From the NCBI GenBank assembly GCA_030696155.1, contig JAUYSY010000030.1:1-35944 (forward strand): a stretch of DNA of 35,944 nucleotides, in the 5' to 3' direction. The stretch's first letter is position 1, and each line of letters starts with the position of its first letter. The position numbers and the translations under genes were made by a program. Origin of the DNA: Alphaproteobacteria bacterium (GTDB taxonomy: Bacteria > Pseudomonadota > Alphaproteobacteria > JAUXUR01). The notes beneath the pieces were generated by a model that made no database searches, was not told the DNA's origin, and saw only the letters and a list, made by a program, of their open reading frames with translations. Shown here piece by piece: positions 1-8,548 of the stretch.

Positions 1-1831
1 AAGCCGTTTCTTGAATCAATGCATGTTTAAATACATACAAAACATCAGATGGCGTTTCATTTTCAACTAAAATCCCCGCATTCACAAGTTGTTTCAAATA
101 TTCTTGCAAACGCGCATCATCATAACCTGATAAAATGCGTAAATAATTTAAAGATAATGTGCGTCCAAAAACTGAAGATAATTGAGCCAATGATTTAGCT
201 TTGCCAAGCAAATCAAGACGTGCTGTCAAAGAATCACGTAATGTTGACGGAATTGTTAGGCTTGTTAAAGAGCCTTTAAAAACATATTTGCCATCTTCAA
301 GAATAAGAGCACCCGTTTCAATGAGCGCAAGTGCAAGTTCTTCAACAAAAAGAGGAATACCATCCGTTTTTGAAACAATATACTCTATTACTTCATTAGG
401 AACAGTTTTAGAACCAAGCAGACCCTGAATCATCGTTTTTGTTTCATTGGGTGTTAAACGATTCAAATTAATGTGCGTTATATTAGAATTCTTAATCCAT
501 GAAGGTTGATATTCTGGACGGAAGGTTAAAAGCACCATAATACGGTGAGACCCAAGATTTTGAACAAGATAGTTTAAAAGATCTAAGGTTGATGGATCTG
601 CAAAATGTAAATCTTCAATTACAAAAACAACGGGCTTATCATTACTTCGCATTTGAAGCCAAGAAACGACAGACGCTGATATTTTGTCTTTTAAATCACC
701 AACAGATATGTTGTGGGCAGAATCAGTAAGTGATCGCCCTTCCATTGACATTAAATTATAAAGAAGCGGCAATAATTCTTTTTGAGGCAATCCCAATCTT
801 TCAGCAGAATCGGACGCAATGTTGATAAGATCTTCATCACTAGAGCCTACATTAAGCTCGTTATACCTAAGCCATAAATCTGTTAATGTATAAAAGTAAC
901 TATTTTGTGTTACATGGTTACATATACCCTGAAACCACAAAACTTCATCTGGATCTAAACTGTCTTTAAATGCCTGAACAATACGTGATTTACCAATACC
1001 TGCTTCGCCTGAAATAAGGACGATTTTAGGTATTTTTTGTTTCACTTGCATCCAATTGTCTATAACTTTATTAAGCTCTCTAACCCTACCAGTAAGGGGC
1101 GTTAAATCACCTAACAAAGAATCCGAAGAATGTTTTTTTGAAACAACCTTAATAAGCTCAAAGGAAGTTTTGTATTTATCGAAAAAATGTTCACCCAGTG
1201 AAAAAGTTTCAAAATAATTATGCGTTATTTTATTTGTTACTTGACTTATTATTATCGCACCAACGGGCGAAAATTTTATCATTTCTTCAGCTTCATCAAA
1301 AACACGGCCATGCATTTTTTGCGGCTTATCATCACTACCTTTTTCAGTAATAACAGCTGACCCCGTATTAACGACAAACTGCATAGAATTTCTATCCTGT
1401 ACAGACAACGTTAAAAAGATTTTGAGCAATGCATCAATGGCGTGTTTCGCATCATCTTTATTAACTTTTGGGTAACCATAATAAGCAACAAAACCATCAT
1501 CGCTCAAATAATCAAATAAGCCAGATCGTTCATAAATCGATGTTTTAATTAATGATTTTTTTGATTCATCTAATATCGCTTTATTTAAAAATTTTACACG
1601 TAAAATTGTTACTTGACGCTCTTCGGTAAAAGGAAGCTGGGCAACATTATTCGGATCATATGGAATATCAACAGGCATTGGCACGTCATCTGCTGGCACT
1701 ACCTTTACTAATGGCTTAGCGATTTCTGCACCACATGAGGGACAAAAACTAAATTTTAAAGAAATAATTGCCCCACAGACGTGGCAAAATGAATTATTTT
1801 CTGATGAAACAACTTTAAATCCTTCAGACAC
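1..1831 (-). CDS. Zinc-ribbon / degenerate nucleotide-cyclase / AAA ATPase protein, 3' end outside window
   Basis: No stop is met before the window edge, so about 610 residues are visible. Residues 16-33 form a zinc ribbon (CHVC and CPSC pairs). Residues about 70-230 match a class III adenylate/guanylate cyclase domain (DDGFVAYYGYP near 111-121, VVNTG near 153, a FxxFSLGEH segment near 207-215). Residues about 245-600 are an ATPase with Walker A GEAGIGKS (near 275) and Walker B VVFVIEDLHF, reaching the FKHALIQETA motif that usually precedes TPR repeats. The first metal-binding Asp of the cyclase domain is missing (ILRVKFLNK where active members have a FADLVG-like segment), so it is probably a sensor fold and not an active cyclase. 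Start: GTG at 1831 has GGGAG six bases upstream; an in-frame ATG at 1858 has no clear ribosome binding site. Likely a large cytosolic signal-transduction ATPase; the ligand is unknown. Confidence 0.85.
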   Translation of the reverse strand, partial: MSEGFKVVSSENNSFCHVCGAIISLKFSFCPSCGAEIAKPLVKVVPADDVPMPVDIPYDPNNVAQLPFTEERQVTILRVKFLNKAILDESKKSLIKTSIYERSGLFDYLSDDGFVAYYGYPKVNKDDAKHAIDALLKIFLTLSVQDRNSMQFVVNTGSAVITEKGSDDKPQKMHGRVFDEAEEMIKFSPVGAIIISQVTNKITHNYFETFSLGEHFFDKYKTSFELIKVVSKKHSSDSLLGDLTPLTGRVRELNKVIDNWMQVKQKIPKIVLISGEAGIGKSRIVQAFKDSLDPDEVLWFQGICNHVTQNSYFYTLTDLWLRYNELNVGSSDEDLINIASDSAERLGLPQKELLPLLYNLMSMEGRSLTDSAHNISVGDLKDKISASVVSWLQMRSNDKPVVFVIEDLHFADPSTLDLLNYLVQNLGSHRIMVLLTFRPEYQPSWIKNSNITHINLNRLTPNETKTMIQGLLGSKTVPNEVIEYIVSKTDGIPLFVEELALALIETGALILEDGKYVFKGSLTSLTIPSTLRDSLTARLDLLGKAKSLAQLSSVFGRTLSLNYLRILSGYDDARLQEYLKQLVNAGILVENETPSDVLYVFKHALIQETA

Positions 1832-2061
1832 ATTAGGCTCCCAAATAGTGAATTGCATTCTGATTAGACATCAAAGCTGCTTTTTGCGCAAGATAGAGTT
1901 TAATTATTTTTCTTAAGAAATCAAAATGAGCCTTAAATCAAAATAGGGCAGCAATCCTTTTAAAAGAATTACTTAAATATATTTTAATAAAAACATGTAA
2001 CATGAAGTATATTTATAGAAAAAAATTCATAATTTTTTTATTAAAAAAATAAAAAAAACAT

Positions 2062-2090
2062 TTGCAATAATCTTTGTTTTTTGGTATAAG
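2062..2090 (+). promoter_or_regulatory. Sigma70-type promoter of the oppA-like gene
   Basis: TTGCAA at 2062-2067 and TATAAG at 2085-2090 are separated by 17 bases. This predicts transcription starting near 2097, about 54 bases before the ATG at 2151, which is preceded by GGAGG. The rest of 1832-2150 is AT-rich intergenic DNA shared with the divergent cyclase/ATPase gene. Confidence 0.55.
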
Positions 2091-2150
2091 ACTTATGCGT
2101 AGTTTGAAGCTAACGTGTCCCCTTAACATTGAACCTTATACGGAGGCAGA

Positions 2151-3767
2151 ATGCATAAGCGAGTTTTGGCAAAATTGAGCCTAACCCTTATAGTTTTAAC
2201 GTGTTATTGCAGCTTTCAATCATTACGTGATTCGTTTGCCTCAGAAACACATTCTACACAACATTTACGTAGAAGTATTCAATCATCACCAGACACTCTT
2301 GATCCACATGTTGCTTTAGGCATACACCCCTTAAGTGTTTTGCGTGATTTATATGAAGGGCTTACAAATGCCTCTGCAGATAATGAAGCATTACCTGGTG
2401 TTGCAACAAAATGGGACATCAGTGAAGATCGCAAAAAATATACTTTTCACCTTCGACATGACGCGAAATGGTCTGATGGAACACCTGTCACGGCTGAACA
2501 TTTCGTTTTTGGCTGGAAACGTGCCCTTGACCCTAAAACAACTTCGCCCAAAGCAGACCTTATCTATATAATTGAAAATGCTGAAGAAATTGTAAAAGGC
2601 ACAAAAAAAATTGATGATTTAGGCATCAAAGCAATCGATCCCTATACCTTTGAAGTTACACTCCGCAATCCCTATCCTTATTTTTTAAACCTTTTAACAC
2701 ATAGCATTTTCTTTCCTCTTTTGCCTTCTCAAATAGAAAAATATGGCCAAAACTTTGCAAAACCTGGCATTATGGTTTCTAATGGCGCCTTTACACTTGA
2801 GGAATGGCAACCCCAAAGCAAAATTTTACTTAAAAAAAATCCGCATTATTGGGACCAGGAAAACGTAAGATTAACGAATGTTTCTTTTTACCCCATCGAA
2901 GATCAAAATGCTTTGTTTAAACTTTATCGCGCTAACGATATCGATTTCACCTATATCATCCCTGATTCACAATATGATTTCGTGCGTAAAAATTTTCCAA
3001 ACGAATTTAAAGGCGGTTCTTACCTTACAACAGCAGGCATAGGGTTCAATTTAACACGACCCCCCTTTAAAGATAATCTTAAGCTTCGTGAAGCTTTATC
3101 TCTTGCCATTAATCGAGAATTTATCTGCGAACGCATTACTAAAACCGGTGAAATTCCAGCTTATTCTTGGGTTGACCCTTCTATCAAAGAAATTAAAGCA
3201 CCTTCTTTTTCTTACAAAAACATGACACAAGCAGAACGATTAAAGCTCGCCAAAAAATTATACAAGGAAGCTGGCTACTCTAAAGAAAAACCACTTGAAG
3301 TTGAATTACGCTACGACACGAATGATAATCACAAAAAACTAGTTTTAGCCATTTCAACCATGTGGAAAGATTTAGGCGTTAAAACACACCTTGTTAACGA
3401 AGAACTCAAAGTATTTCTTCAAAATCGTCAAATGAAACAAGTCACTGAAGCCTTTCGTAATTTTTGGAATCTTGATTATTTTGATCCTTTCAGCTTTACG
3501 CAACTTTTTCTCTCTTATTCAGGTTCGAATACAAGCGGATATAATTGTGCAGCATATGACGATCTATACAAAAAAGCGATGACATCTGCTGAACCCCAGG
3601 AAAGAGAAGAACGCCTATACAATCTTAGTAAAATGGCATTAGAAAGCCACGCTCTTCTTCCTATTTTTCACGCCGTCACTAAGCGACTTGTAAAACCATG
3701 GGTTGAAGGATACGAACACAATTCATTGGATATAGTCTACTCAAAAAACCTTAGTATTAAAAAATAG
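2151..3767 (+). CDS. Peptide ABC transporter substrate-binding protein (OppA family, SBP_bac_5)
   Basis: A 538-residue periplasmic binding protein of family 5. After a hydrophobic N-terminal signal (residues about 8-22, perhaps with a weak lipobox at LTC) comes the typical opening 'SSPDTLDPHVA', then LYEGLTN, ATKWDISEDRKKYTFHLR, and 'DAKWSDGTPVTAEHFVFGW', the family hallmark. Length is normal for OppA/MppA. The ATG has GGAGG nine bases upstream and a good promoter. No permease or ATPase gene lies next to it, so it is an orphan component that must work with a transporter encoded elsewhere. Peptide (or murein peptide) uptake is the likely role; the ligand cannot be read from sequence. Confidence 0.93.
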   Translation: MHKRVLAKLSLTLIVLTCYCSFQSLRDSFASETHSTQHLRRSIQSSPDTLDPHVALGIHPLSVLRDLYEGLTNASADNEALPGVATKWDISEDRKKYTFHLRHDAKWSDGTPVTAEHFVFGWKRALDPKTTSPKADLIYIIENAEEIVKGTKKIDDLGIKAIDPYTFEVTLRNPYPYFLNLLTHSIFFPLLPSQIEKYGQNFAKPGIMVSNGAFTLEEWQPQSKILLKKNPHYWDQENVRLTNVSFYPIEDQNALFKLYRANDIDFTYIIPDSQYDFVRKNFPNEFKGGSYLTTAGIGFNLTRPPFKDNLKLREALSLAINREFICERITKTGEIPAYSWVDPSIKEIKAPSFSYKNMTQAERLKLAKKLYKEAGYSKEKPLEVELRYDTNDNHKKLVLAISTMWKDLGVKTHLVNEELKVFLQNRQMKQVTEAFRNFWNLDYFDPFSFTQLFLSYSGSNTSGYNCAAYDDLYKKAMTSAEPQEREERLYNLSKMALESHALLPIFHAVTKRLVKPWVEGYEHNSLDIVYSKNLSIKK

Positions 3768-3781
3768 ATCTTTTTTTTAAA

Positions 3782-3804
3782 AGTGACTTCTGTCAGGAGT
3801 CACT
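3782..3804 (+). terminator. Hairpin after the oppA-like gene
   Basis: AGTGACTTCT pairs with AGGAGTCACT around a GTC loop (one G.T pair). No T-run follows on the plus strand; a T-rich stretch lies on the upstream side. It may be a weak or factor-dependent terminator, or just a structured 3' end. Confidence 0.3.
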
Positions 3805-3964
3805 CCCTCCCATTCAAAAATCACAGCTAATACATCTATCTAATATTAATCCTCATCTTTTCCTCTTAATAAATTCTTAACCTTTATATCCTATACTAGG
3901 TTTAAGAAGACATGAATGGTTCATGTGAATCTAAACAAGATAGCGATAAATTTAGGAGGAAGAA

Positions 3965-4309
3965 ATGACCAAGGCATCAACAATTTTAATGACATTATTC
4001 GCTGTTTTTTTTCTAGTCGTAGGACCGATATCAGTAACAGTAGCTGATCAACCTACAACACAAAAAGTAGAAACAGCAAAAGAAGAATCTAAAGGTGTAT
4101 GGGGTTGGATTAAGGATAAAGCCATGTGGGTAGGCACTTCCATCAAAGACGGTGCTGTTTATGTTGGCAGCGCGATCGGCAATGGATTTAGCGCCGCTTG
4201 GCATTGGATATGGCCATCGAAAAAAGATGATAAAAAAGACGATGCAACAAAAGCAACAACACCAACCATGAAAATGAGTGACGAGCCACGACCCATGTCG
4301 GTGAAATAA
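3965..4309 (+). CDS. Small secreted Trp/Gly-rich protein with Lys-Asp tail
   Basis: 114 residues, not recognised as a known family. The ATG has an excellent AGGAGG site six bases upstream. Residues 1-27 form a signal peptide (hydrophobic run MTLFAVFFLVVGPISVTVA). The mature part has a Trp-rich amphipathic segment of about 45 residues with glycine/small-residue spacing (WGWIKDKAMWVGTSIKDG, then VYVGSAIGNGF, then WHWIWPS), followed by a charged KKDDKKDD tail. The two near-repeats 'GWIKDKAMWVG' and 'SIKDGAVYVG' suggest a short internal duplication. It could be a membrane-active peptide or an envelope-binding protein. It sits alone, with its own terminator at 4363-4398. Confidence 0.75.
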   Translation: MTKASTILMTLFAVFFLVVGPISVTVADQPTTQKVETAKEESKGVWGWIKDKAMWVGTSIKDGAVYVGSAIGNGFSAAWHWIWPSKKDDKKDDATKATTPTMKMSDEPRPMSVK

Positions 4310-4362
4310 TTTGGGCATCACCCAAAATAATGGCAAATGACTTAAAACCAAATGCCTTGGAA

Positions 4363-4398
4363 AACAAAGGGGATCCCTCCCCTTTGTTCTTTTTTTTT
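4363..4398 (+). terminator. Rho-independent terminator
   Basis: A perfect 10-bp stem (AACAAAGGGG at 4363-4372 with CCCCTTTGTT at 4379-4388), a 6-base loop, then C and nine T. It ends the transcript of the small secreted protein and separates it from the tRNA promoter that starts 20 bases later. Confidence 0.9.
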
Positions 4399-4418
4399 AA
4401 TAATTATTCAAAATAGTG

Positions 4419-4447
4419 TTGACAAAGATCTAAAAACCGTTTAAATC
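4419..4447 (+). promoter_or_regulatory. Promoter of tRNA-Asp
   Basis: A perfect TTGACA at 4419-4424 and TAAATC at 4442-4447, spaced by 17 bases, are followed by a G-rich discriminator region. The predicted start is near 4454, about 28 bases before the mature tRNA. Confidence 0.6.
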
Positions 4448-4481
4448 AAAGGCGTGGCTTCGAAAGAAATAGTCCCTAAAA

Positions 4482-4558
4482 GGGGGTGTAGCTCAGTTGG
4501 TTAGAGCGTCGGCCTGTCACGCCGAAGGTCGCGGGTTCGAGTCCCGTCACTCCCGCCA
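4482..4558 (+). tRNA. tRNA-Asp (anticodon GTC)
   Basis: 77 nucleotides including an encoded CCA. The acceptor stem GGGGGTG pairs with CACTCCC (one G.T pair), the D-stem GCTC pairs with GAGC, and the anticodon stem TCGGC/GCCGA carries loop CTGTCAC with anticodon GTC at 4516-4518. The T-arm is GCGGG-TTCGAGT-CCCGT, discriminator G. Confidence 0.97.
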
Positions 4559-4668
4559 TTCTCAATCCCCTTTCTTCATAATTTTCAAAAATAGTTAAAA
4601 TATCGATTTGTTTTTTAATAAAAATTTTGTAAAATCAAATAACATAATAAATTATTTGAGGTCAGGAA

Positions 4669-5379
4669 ATGTCATCCATTAAATCACTATCTTTAGCATG
4701 CTTAGCAGCAATGCTTTTTACACAACAAGCAGAATGCCGTAAAAATCCTATGTTATGCGACACTAACATTCCGCAACTCCATGATATGGGCGTTGTTAAA
4801 TCAGCAGATTTAAAAGTTCAAACAGCTGATATTTTTTTAGTGAAACTAAACACAGATGGTTCTGTTTCTACTTTTATCGGTAAAAAGAACTACGCCCCTT
4901 TTGCTTGGAATTTACCTGGCGGTAAATGCACCTCAGCAAGCACATCTCCAATAGATGTTGCCAAACGTGAATTAAGCCATGATACAGGCGGCCATCTAAG
5001 TGTTAACAAATGGACTTTAGAGAAGGCCCCAACACTTTATTCACCAAAAGCACATAAAGCTATATTTTTTATACGTGATGATCGTCTAACAGCTTCTACG
5101 CTCAATGAAGGGTCACATCACGCGATCGGCTCCTTCCATAAAGGTTTTAGACACCGCGAAATGGATGAATTTAAGGAAGTCGATTTACGAGATTTCATGG
5201 CAAAACTCCAAGATTATAGCAAACTTGTAAGCGCGCAACAAAACGAACCTAAAAAACTTACAATTGTTGCAAAAGACAATACAAGATTTGGGTTTTCGGC
5301 ATCAACCGCTTTAGCTCTTGCTGATAAATATGATCTATTACGCAATTTATTGACACAACTTACTGACAAACAATTCTAA
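4669..5379 (+). CDS. Secreted Nudix-like protein with degenerate catalytic box
   Basis: 236 residues. The first 23 form a signal peptide ending near QQAEC. Residues about 55-150 look like a Nudix fold: an FLVKLNTDG strand, AWNLPGGK, then IDVAKRELSHDTGG. Against the Nudix box G-x5-E-x7-R-E-x2-E-E-x-G, the RE-L-x-x-x-x-G frame is kept, but the EE pair is H-D and the early Glu is Ser/Thr with one extra residue. Hydrolase activity is therefore doubtful. The ATG has GAGG and AGGA nearby. It stands alone after the tRNA. Nudix enzymes normally act on cytosolic nucleotides, so a Sec signal is unusual; it may be an exported effector or a non-catalytic relic fold. Confidence 0.7.
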   Translation: MSSIKSLSLACLAAMLFTQQAECRKNPMLCDTNIPQLHDMGVVKSADLKVQTADIFLVKLNTDGSVSTFIGKKNYAPFAWNLPGGKCTSASTSPIDVAKRELSHDTGGHLSVNKWTLEKAPTLYSPKAHKAIFFIRDDRLTASTLNEGSHHAIGSFHKGFRHREMDEFKEVDLRDFMAKLQDYSKLVSAQQNEPKKLTIVAKDNTRFGFSASTALALADKYDLLRNLLTQLTDKQF

Positions 5380-5459
5380 TATTGTTTGAACTTTGATCGG
5401 GTTACTTAGATATTCTAGGTGGCCCTATTGCATAATTTATTGTAACTACCGAGACCCCT

Positions 5460-5571
5460 GCTACGCCCCGAGACTTGATCGCGGGGTCCATAAAGAGTTT
5501 GAGAAGTTTCAATAAATAGTTATAACTACCTTTTGTAACATGGATCCCGCGGTCAAGCCGCGGGAAGTAGG
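5460..5571. repeat. Dispersed palindromic element, inverted pair
   Basis: Two arms of the same GC-rich family lie in inverse orientation: 5460-5490 (CTACGCCCCGAGACTTGATC...) and 5541-5571 (...GCCGCGGGAAGTAGGA). Each arm can itself fold into a hairpin around CTTG. The inner part shares AATAGTTATAACT with the better preserved copy at 34042-34217. Most of 5380-5635 is this element plus AT-rich DNA. Confidence 0.75.
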
Positions 5572-5635
5572 AGGGGAAGATATTTAAATTGCACCCTTCC
5601 TAGGTAGCTACAAACCATAAAAAAGAAGAGCAAAA

Positions 5636-6541
5636 ATGTTATCATACATTAAACAATCAAGTATTTAAATTTTATTATATGTATTCCTATCCATGCCGCA
5701 CGCTTCTATTGCGATGTGAACACCACAAGAAGACTCTAATTATGAAGAACTATTCCAAAAACTTGATAAAATAGTTAGAGGTAAAAATTTAGATGTAGAA
5801 TCTTATTATCAATATGCGTCGATGAATTATAAAGAATTAGGTTGTGTTCAAAACCTAGAAGCAGCACGTGATTCATTTCATACTGCAGCACATTATTTTC
5901 ATATTGAATCAATGTATGAATTTGCGGGTATGTGTGATCGAGGAGAAGGTGGTGATCAAGATTTAAGAATGGCACGGCATTATTATAAAAAAGCTGTAGA
6001 TCACGATCATTATAAGGCTACACATAATTACGCTTGCATGTGTCTTGATGGTGATGGTGGCGAAAAAGGTTATCCAGAAGCATTCAAATACTTCAAAAAA
6101 TCAGCAGAATATACAGATGATTTTAATGTATCTTGGTATAATTATGCTTCAATGTGTAATTCTTCTGAATATGTATTACAAAATCCTGAAGAAGCTCTAA
6201 AATATTTCAAAAAAACTGCTGATCTTGGTCATGTGGGCGCCATGTATAATTATGCAATCATTCGTTTTAATAGTGATCCTAATCCACAAGGTATTGAAGA
6301 AGCACCAAATTTAGTTGAAGCACGTCTTTATCTTAGTGGCGCAGCAACAAGAAATCATCGTGATGCAACTTATGTTTTAGCCCTTATCCAATTTAAGGGT
6401 CTTGGCGGCCCCAAAGATAATGACGCTTCACGCATTAATTTTACAAAAGCACATGAACTTGGACATCCACAAGCGATGCCAATGTTCCTACAACTAAATG
6501 GATTATTTGTTTTACCGATTGATCACAACCAAATACTGTAA
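5636..6541 (+). pseudogene. Sel1-repeat (TPR-like) protein with a stop-interrupted signal peptide
   Basis: From ATG 5636 (preceded by GAAGAG) the frame reads a short Lys-bearing start, TAA at 5666, then LLYVFLSMPHASIA, TGA after the ATG codon near 5714, and then the mature protein without further stops. Together this is a signal peptide followed by TPQEDSNYEELFQKL and about six Sel1-type repeats of 36-40 residues (AARDSFHTAAHYF, MARHYYKKAVDHDHYKA, AFKYFKKSAEY, ALKYFKKTADLGHVGA). An internal ATG at 5822 could start a 239-residue cytosolic form, but no good ribosome site precedes it and it would drop the first helix. Sel1 proteins are protein-protein adaptors and, in intracellular bacteria, often effectors. 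This one is probably decayed or restarted. Confidence 0.75.
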
Positions 6542-6600
6542 AATAACTTCAAATTGATACATCGTCATTCCTTGCTCATATAGATTGAGGTAAACATCGA
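6542..6600 (+). repeat. Dispersed repeat, copy 1 (upstream of the AAA+ gene)
   Basis: Positions 6542-6567 match 8809-8834 exactly for 26 bases, with weaker similarity continuing to about 6600 and 8868 (ending ACATCG in both). The two direct copies flank the AAA+ ATPase gene. The remaining stretch 6601-6915 is AT-rich with no gene seen. Confidence 0.7.
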
Positions 6601-6832
6601 AAGAAAATTATATTTTTATCCAGCAGATTGATTTCTTATTCTTTTGTCTTAAATGCAGATTAAAATATACCTCTATGTTTTTTCTTATATCAGAAATTAA
6701 TTTAGACATAAATTTATTTTTTAATTGTAAATTTATTGAAGAACAAAAAATTTAAATTTAAAATATTTTTCAATTAAATAAACATCATTTTGTTTTAATT
6801 ATTCTAATGAATTTATAATTTTTTTTATTTTG

Positions 6833-6848
6833 TTGACTTTTATGTCAA
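6833..6848. promoter_or_regulatory. Palindrome overlapping a possible -35 box of the AAA+ gene
   Basis: TTGAC-N6-GTCAA is a perfect dyad 68 bases before the start codon, and its left half looks like a -35 element. A partial -10 (TAAAGT) lies 17 bases on. It could be an operator, but the support is one dyad only. Confidence 0.25.
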
Positions 6849-6915
6849 GTTTTAATAAAGTTCAGAATCAATAATTAATAACCAATATTTAGAATTCAAA
6901 TGAATAGGATTTTTT

Positions 6916-8370
6916 ATGAACAAGAAAATGTTTTTTGCAACCAATTTAGCTATATCTCTTTTATTTATGACTTCAGCTTTTGCAAATCCAACCAAGAACA
7001 GACTGGAAACATCAGATAAGACCGACTCGTCTAAACCATGGGTTTCCGAAAAAATTTATGATAAAGTCAAGCCGTTAGCGCCCGGAATCGCGTTAGTAGG
7101 AGGGTATGTCGCATTGAATTATATGTTATCAAACGAAAAACGCCCATTCTCAATCATGAATACTGCCAATAACTTATTTGGTATGATGGGAGGGCAATAC
7201 CTTGCATCTCAGCTATTTGTAGATCCGATTAAACAAGCTGGAAACCACATGGCTTCAGAATTTTTTCCTAACCTACTTTGTTCGCAAGATGAGATTCAAG
7301 TATTATCTATGAAAAAAGACATGAAGCAGTGGTTCGCAGAAGGAAGAATCAGTGAAAACACTTATACAAAATTTTCTGAATACCTTCCAGAAAAGAATAA
7401 GTCTGTTTATGGCAGTGACGTTGCCCTTCTTAGGGGCTCCTATATTCACAAGCTAGCAAAGGATGCTAAAATATTTGAGTGGAAAGAGCTCAAACCTAAA
7501 CTTGATGTTTTTCTAGAAACTTTTAATGACAAAGTTAAACAACAAATAAGCGATATGATTCGTGAAATAATCGTAGCGTCGCTTTTGCCCAATAGCCAAA
7601 AAACAGTCATTTGCTTTCATGGAGATCCAGGAACTGGAAAAACTTATTTGGCAAATAAAATCGCTGAATTGTTAGGCGTTTCGATGACAATTTTTGATGC
7701 CTCAGGCGATCTTTCAGCTCTTCCATCTAAATACGGAAATCACGCCAATAATTCAGAAGATCTTCTGCTAGATTTATTTGGACATGAAGAAAATAATTTT
7801 AAAAACAATATATTGTTCTTAGATGAGTTTGACAAAGGATTAAACGCTATTAATAATAAACACACACTTACCAATTTTCTTTTGCAGTTTCTTGAAAAAC
7901 AAAAAAACAATATAGACGCCCCCTCCATATCAGGTCTTCATATTGACATATCCAAGACTATTGTCATATTGGCTTGCAATGAATTACCGACAGATAACGC
8001 CATAAGAAGTAGAATGCGTGTTATTGAATTTGGAGAGGTTTCCAAAGAAACACAAACAACAATTGCTCATAATTATTTTGATGAATTGTGCAAAGAAAAC
8101 AAAATTTATATTGAACCTGATCAAGAAACCCTTCAACAAATAATCGATCAAAACGATGAACCTGGTGTTAGAATCATGAAAGATATTATTTATAAATATT
8201 TTTCACATATTGTTATTCAGGAACTTCTTGAAGAAGAAAAAGAGACCTTTGATGTAGAAGGCTCATATTCACAGTACAAAGCTGAGCCTGAATTAAACGG
8301 GGAGAATATTACCATAAATAACATTGCCTCCACAGGAGAACGTTACATTTTACAGAACCACACATTTTAA
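6916..8370 (+). CDS. AAA+ ATPase with N-terminal signal peptide
   Basis: 484 residues. Residues 1-24 form a good signal peptide (NLAISLLFMTSAFAN); residues 54-72 and 83-102 are further hydrophobic stretches. The AAA+ module follows: Walker A GDPGTGKTY at about 236-244, Walker B NILFLDEFD at about 298-306, sensor 1 in VILACNE near 350-356, and Arg-finger-like RSRMR near 364-368, then a helical lid. The core resembles single-domain AAA+ unfoldases and chaperones; no protease or zinc domain is seen. The ATG has TAGGA upstream. An ATPase behind a Sec signal is odd: either the first helix is a membrane anchor with the ATPase inside, or the protein is exported to a compartment with ATP such as host cytoplasm. 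It is flanked by direct repeats. Confidence 0.85.
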   Translation: MNKKMFFATNLAISLLFMTSAFANPTKNRLETSDKTDSSKPWVSEKIYDKVKPLAPGIALVGGYVALNYMLSNEKRPFSIMNTANNLFGMMGGQYLASQLFVDPIKQAGNHMASEFFPNLLCSQDEIQVLSMKKDMKQWFAEGRISENTYTKFSEYLPEKNKSVYGSDVALLRGSYIHKLAKDAKIFEWKELKPKLDVFLETFNDKVKQQISDMIREIIVASLLPNSQKTVICFHGDPGTGKTYLANKIAELLGVSMTIFDASGDLSALPSKYGNHANNSEDLLLDLFGHEENNFKNNILFLDEFDKGLNAINNKHTLTNFLLQFLEKQKNNIDAPSISGLHIDISKTIVILACNELPTDNAIRSRMRVIEFGEVSKETQTTIAHNYFDELCKENKIYIEPDQETLQQIIDQNDEPGVRIMKDIIYKYFSHIVIQELLEEEKETFDVEGSYSQYKAEPELNGENITINNIASTGERYILQNHTF

Positions 8371-8490
8371 CAACCTTCAAAAGTGAAGTGCAATACCATA
8401 AAATGTATGTTAAAAAACAAGACACAAAAAGGTATTACAAATAAAGCCATACAAGCAGTTAAATTATAAAAAAAGAAAAAAATAGCTGAA

Positions 8491-8530
8491 TCAAGACTCT
8501 CCTCTCTATCAATAGAGAGGAGAGTCTTGA
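8491..8530. terminator. Long perfect hairpin, possibly bidirectional terminator
   Basis: An 18-bp perfect stem (8491-8508 with 8513-8530) closes a TCAA tetraloop. The T-run follows on the minus strand (opposite A-rich 8468-8482), so it acts best for minus transcripts. It lies 120 bases after the AAA+ gene and may also end that transcript. Confidence 0.6.
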
Positions 8531-8548
8531 AAATTGACCATTCTAAAT

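Noticed and set aside
201..428. 75-codon plus-strand frame
   Set aside because: It is the antisense shadow of the ATPase part of the minus-strand regulator.
4031..4351. 106-codon minus-strand frame rich in Phe and Cys
   Set aside because: Shadow of the small secreted protein gene, which has a strong ribosome site and a signal peptide on the plus strand.
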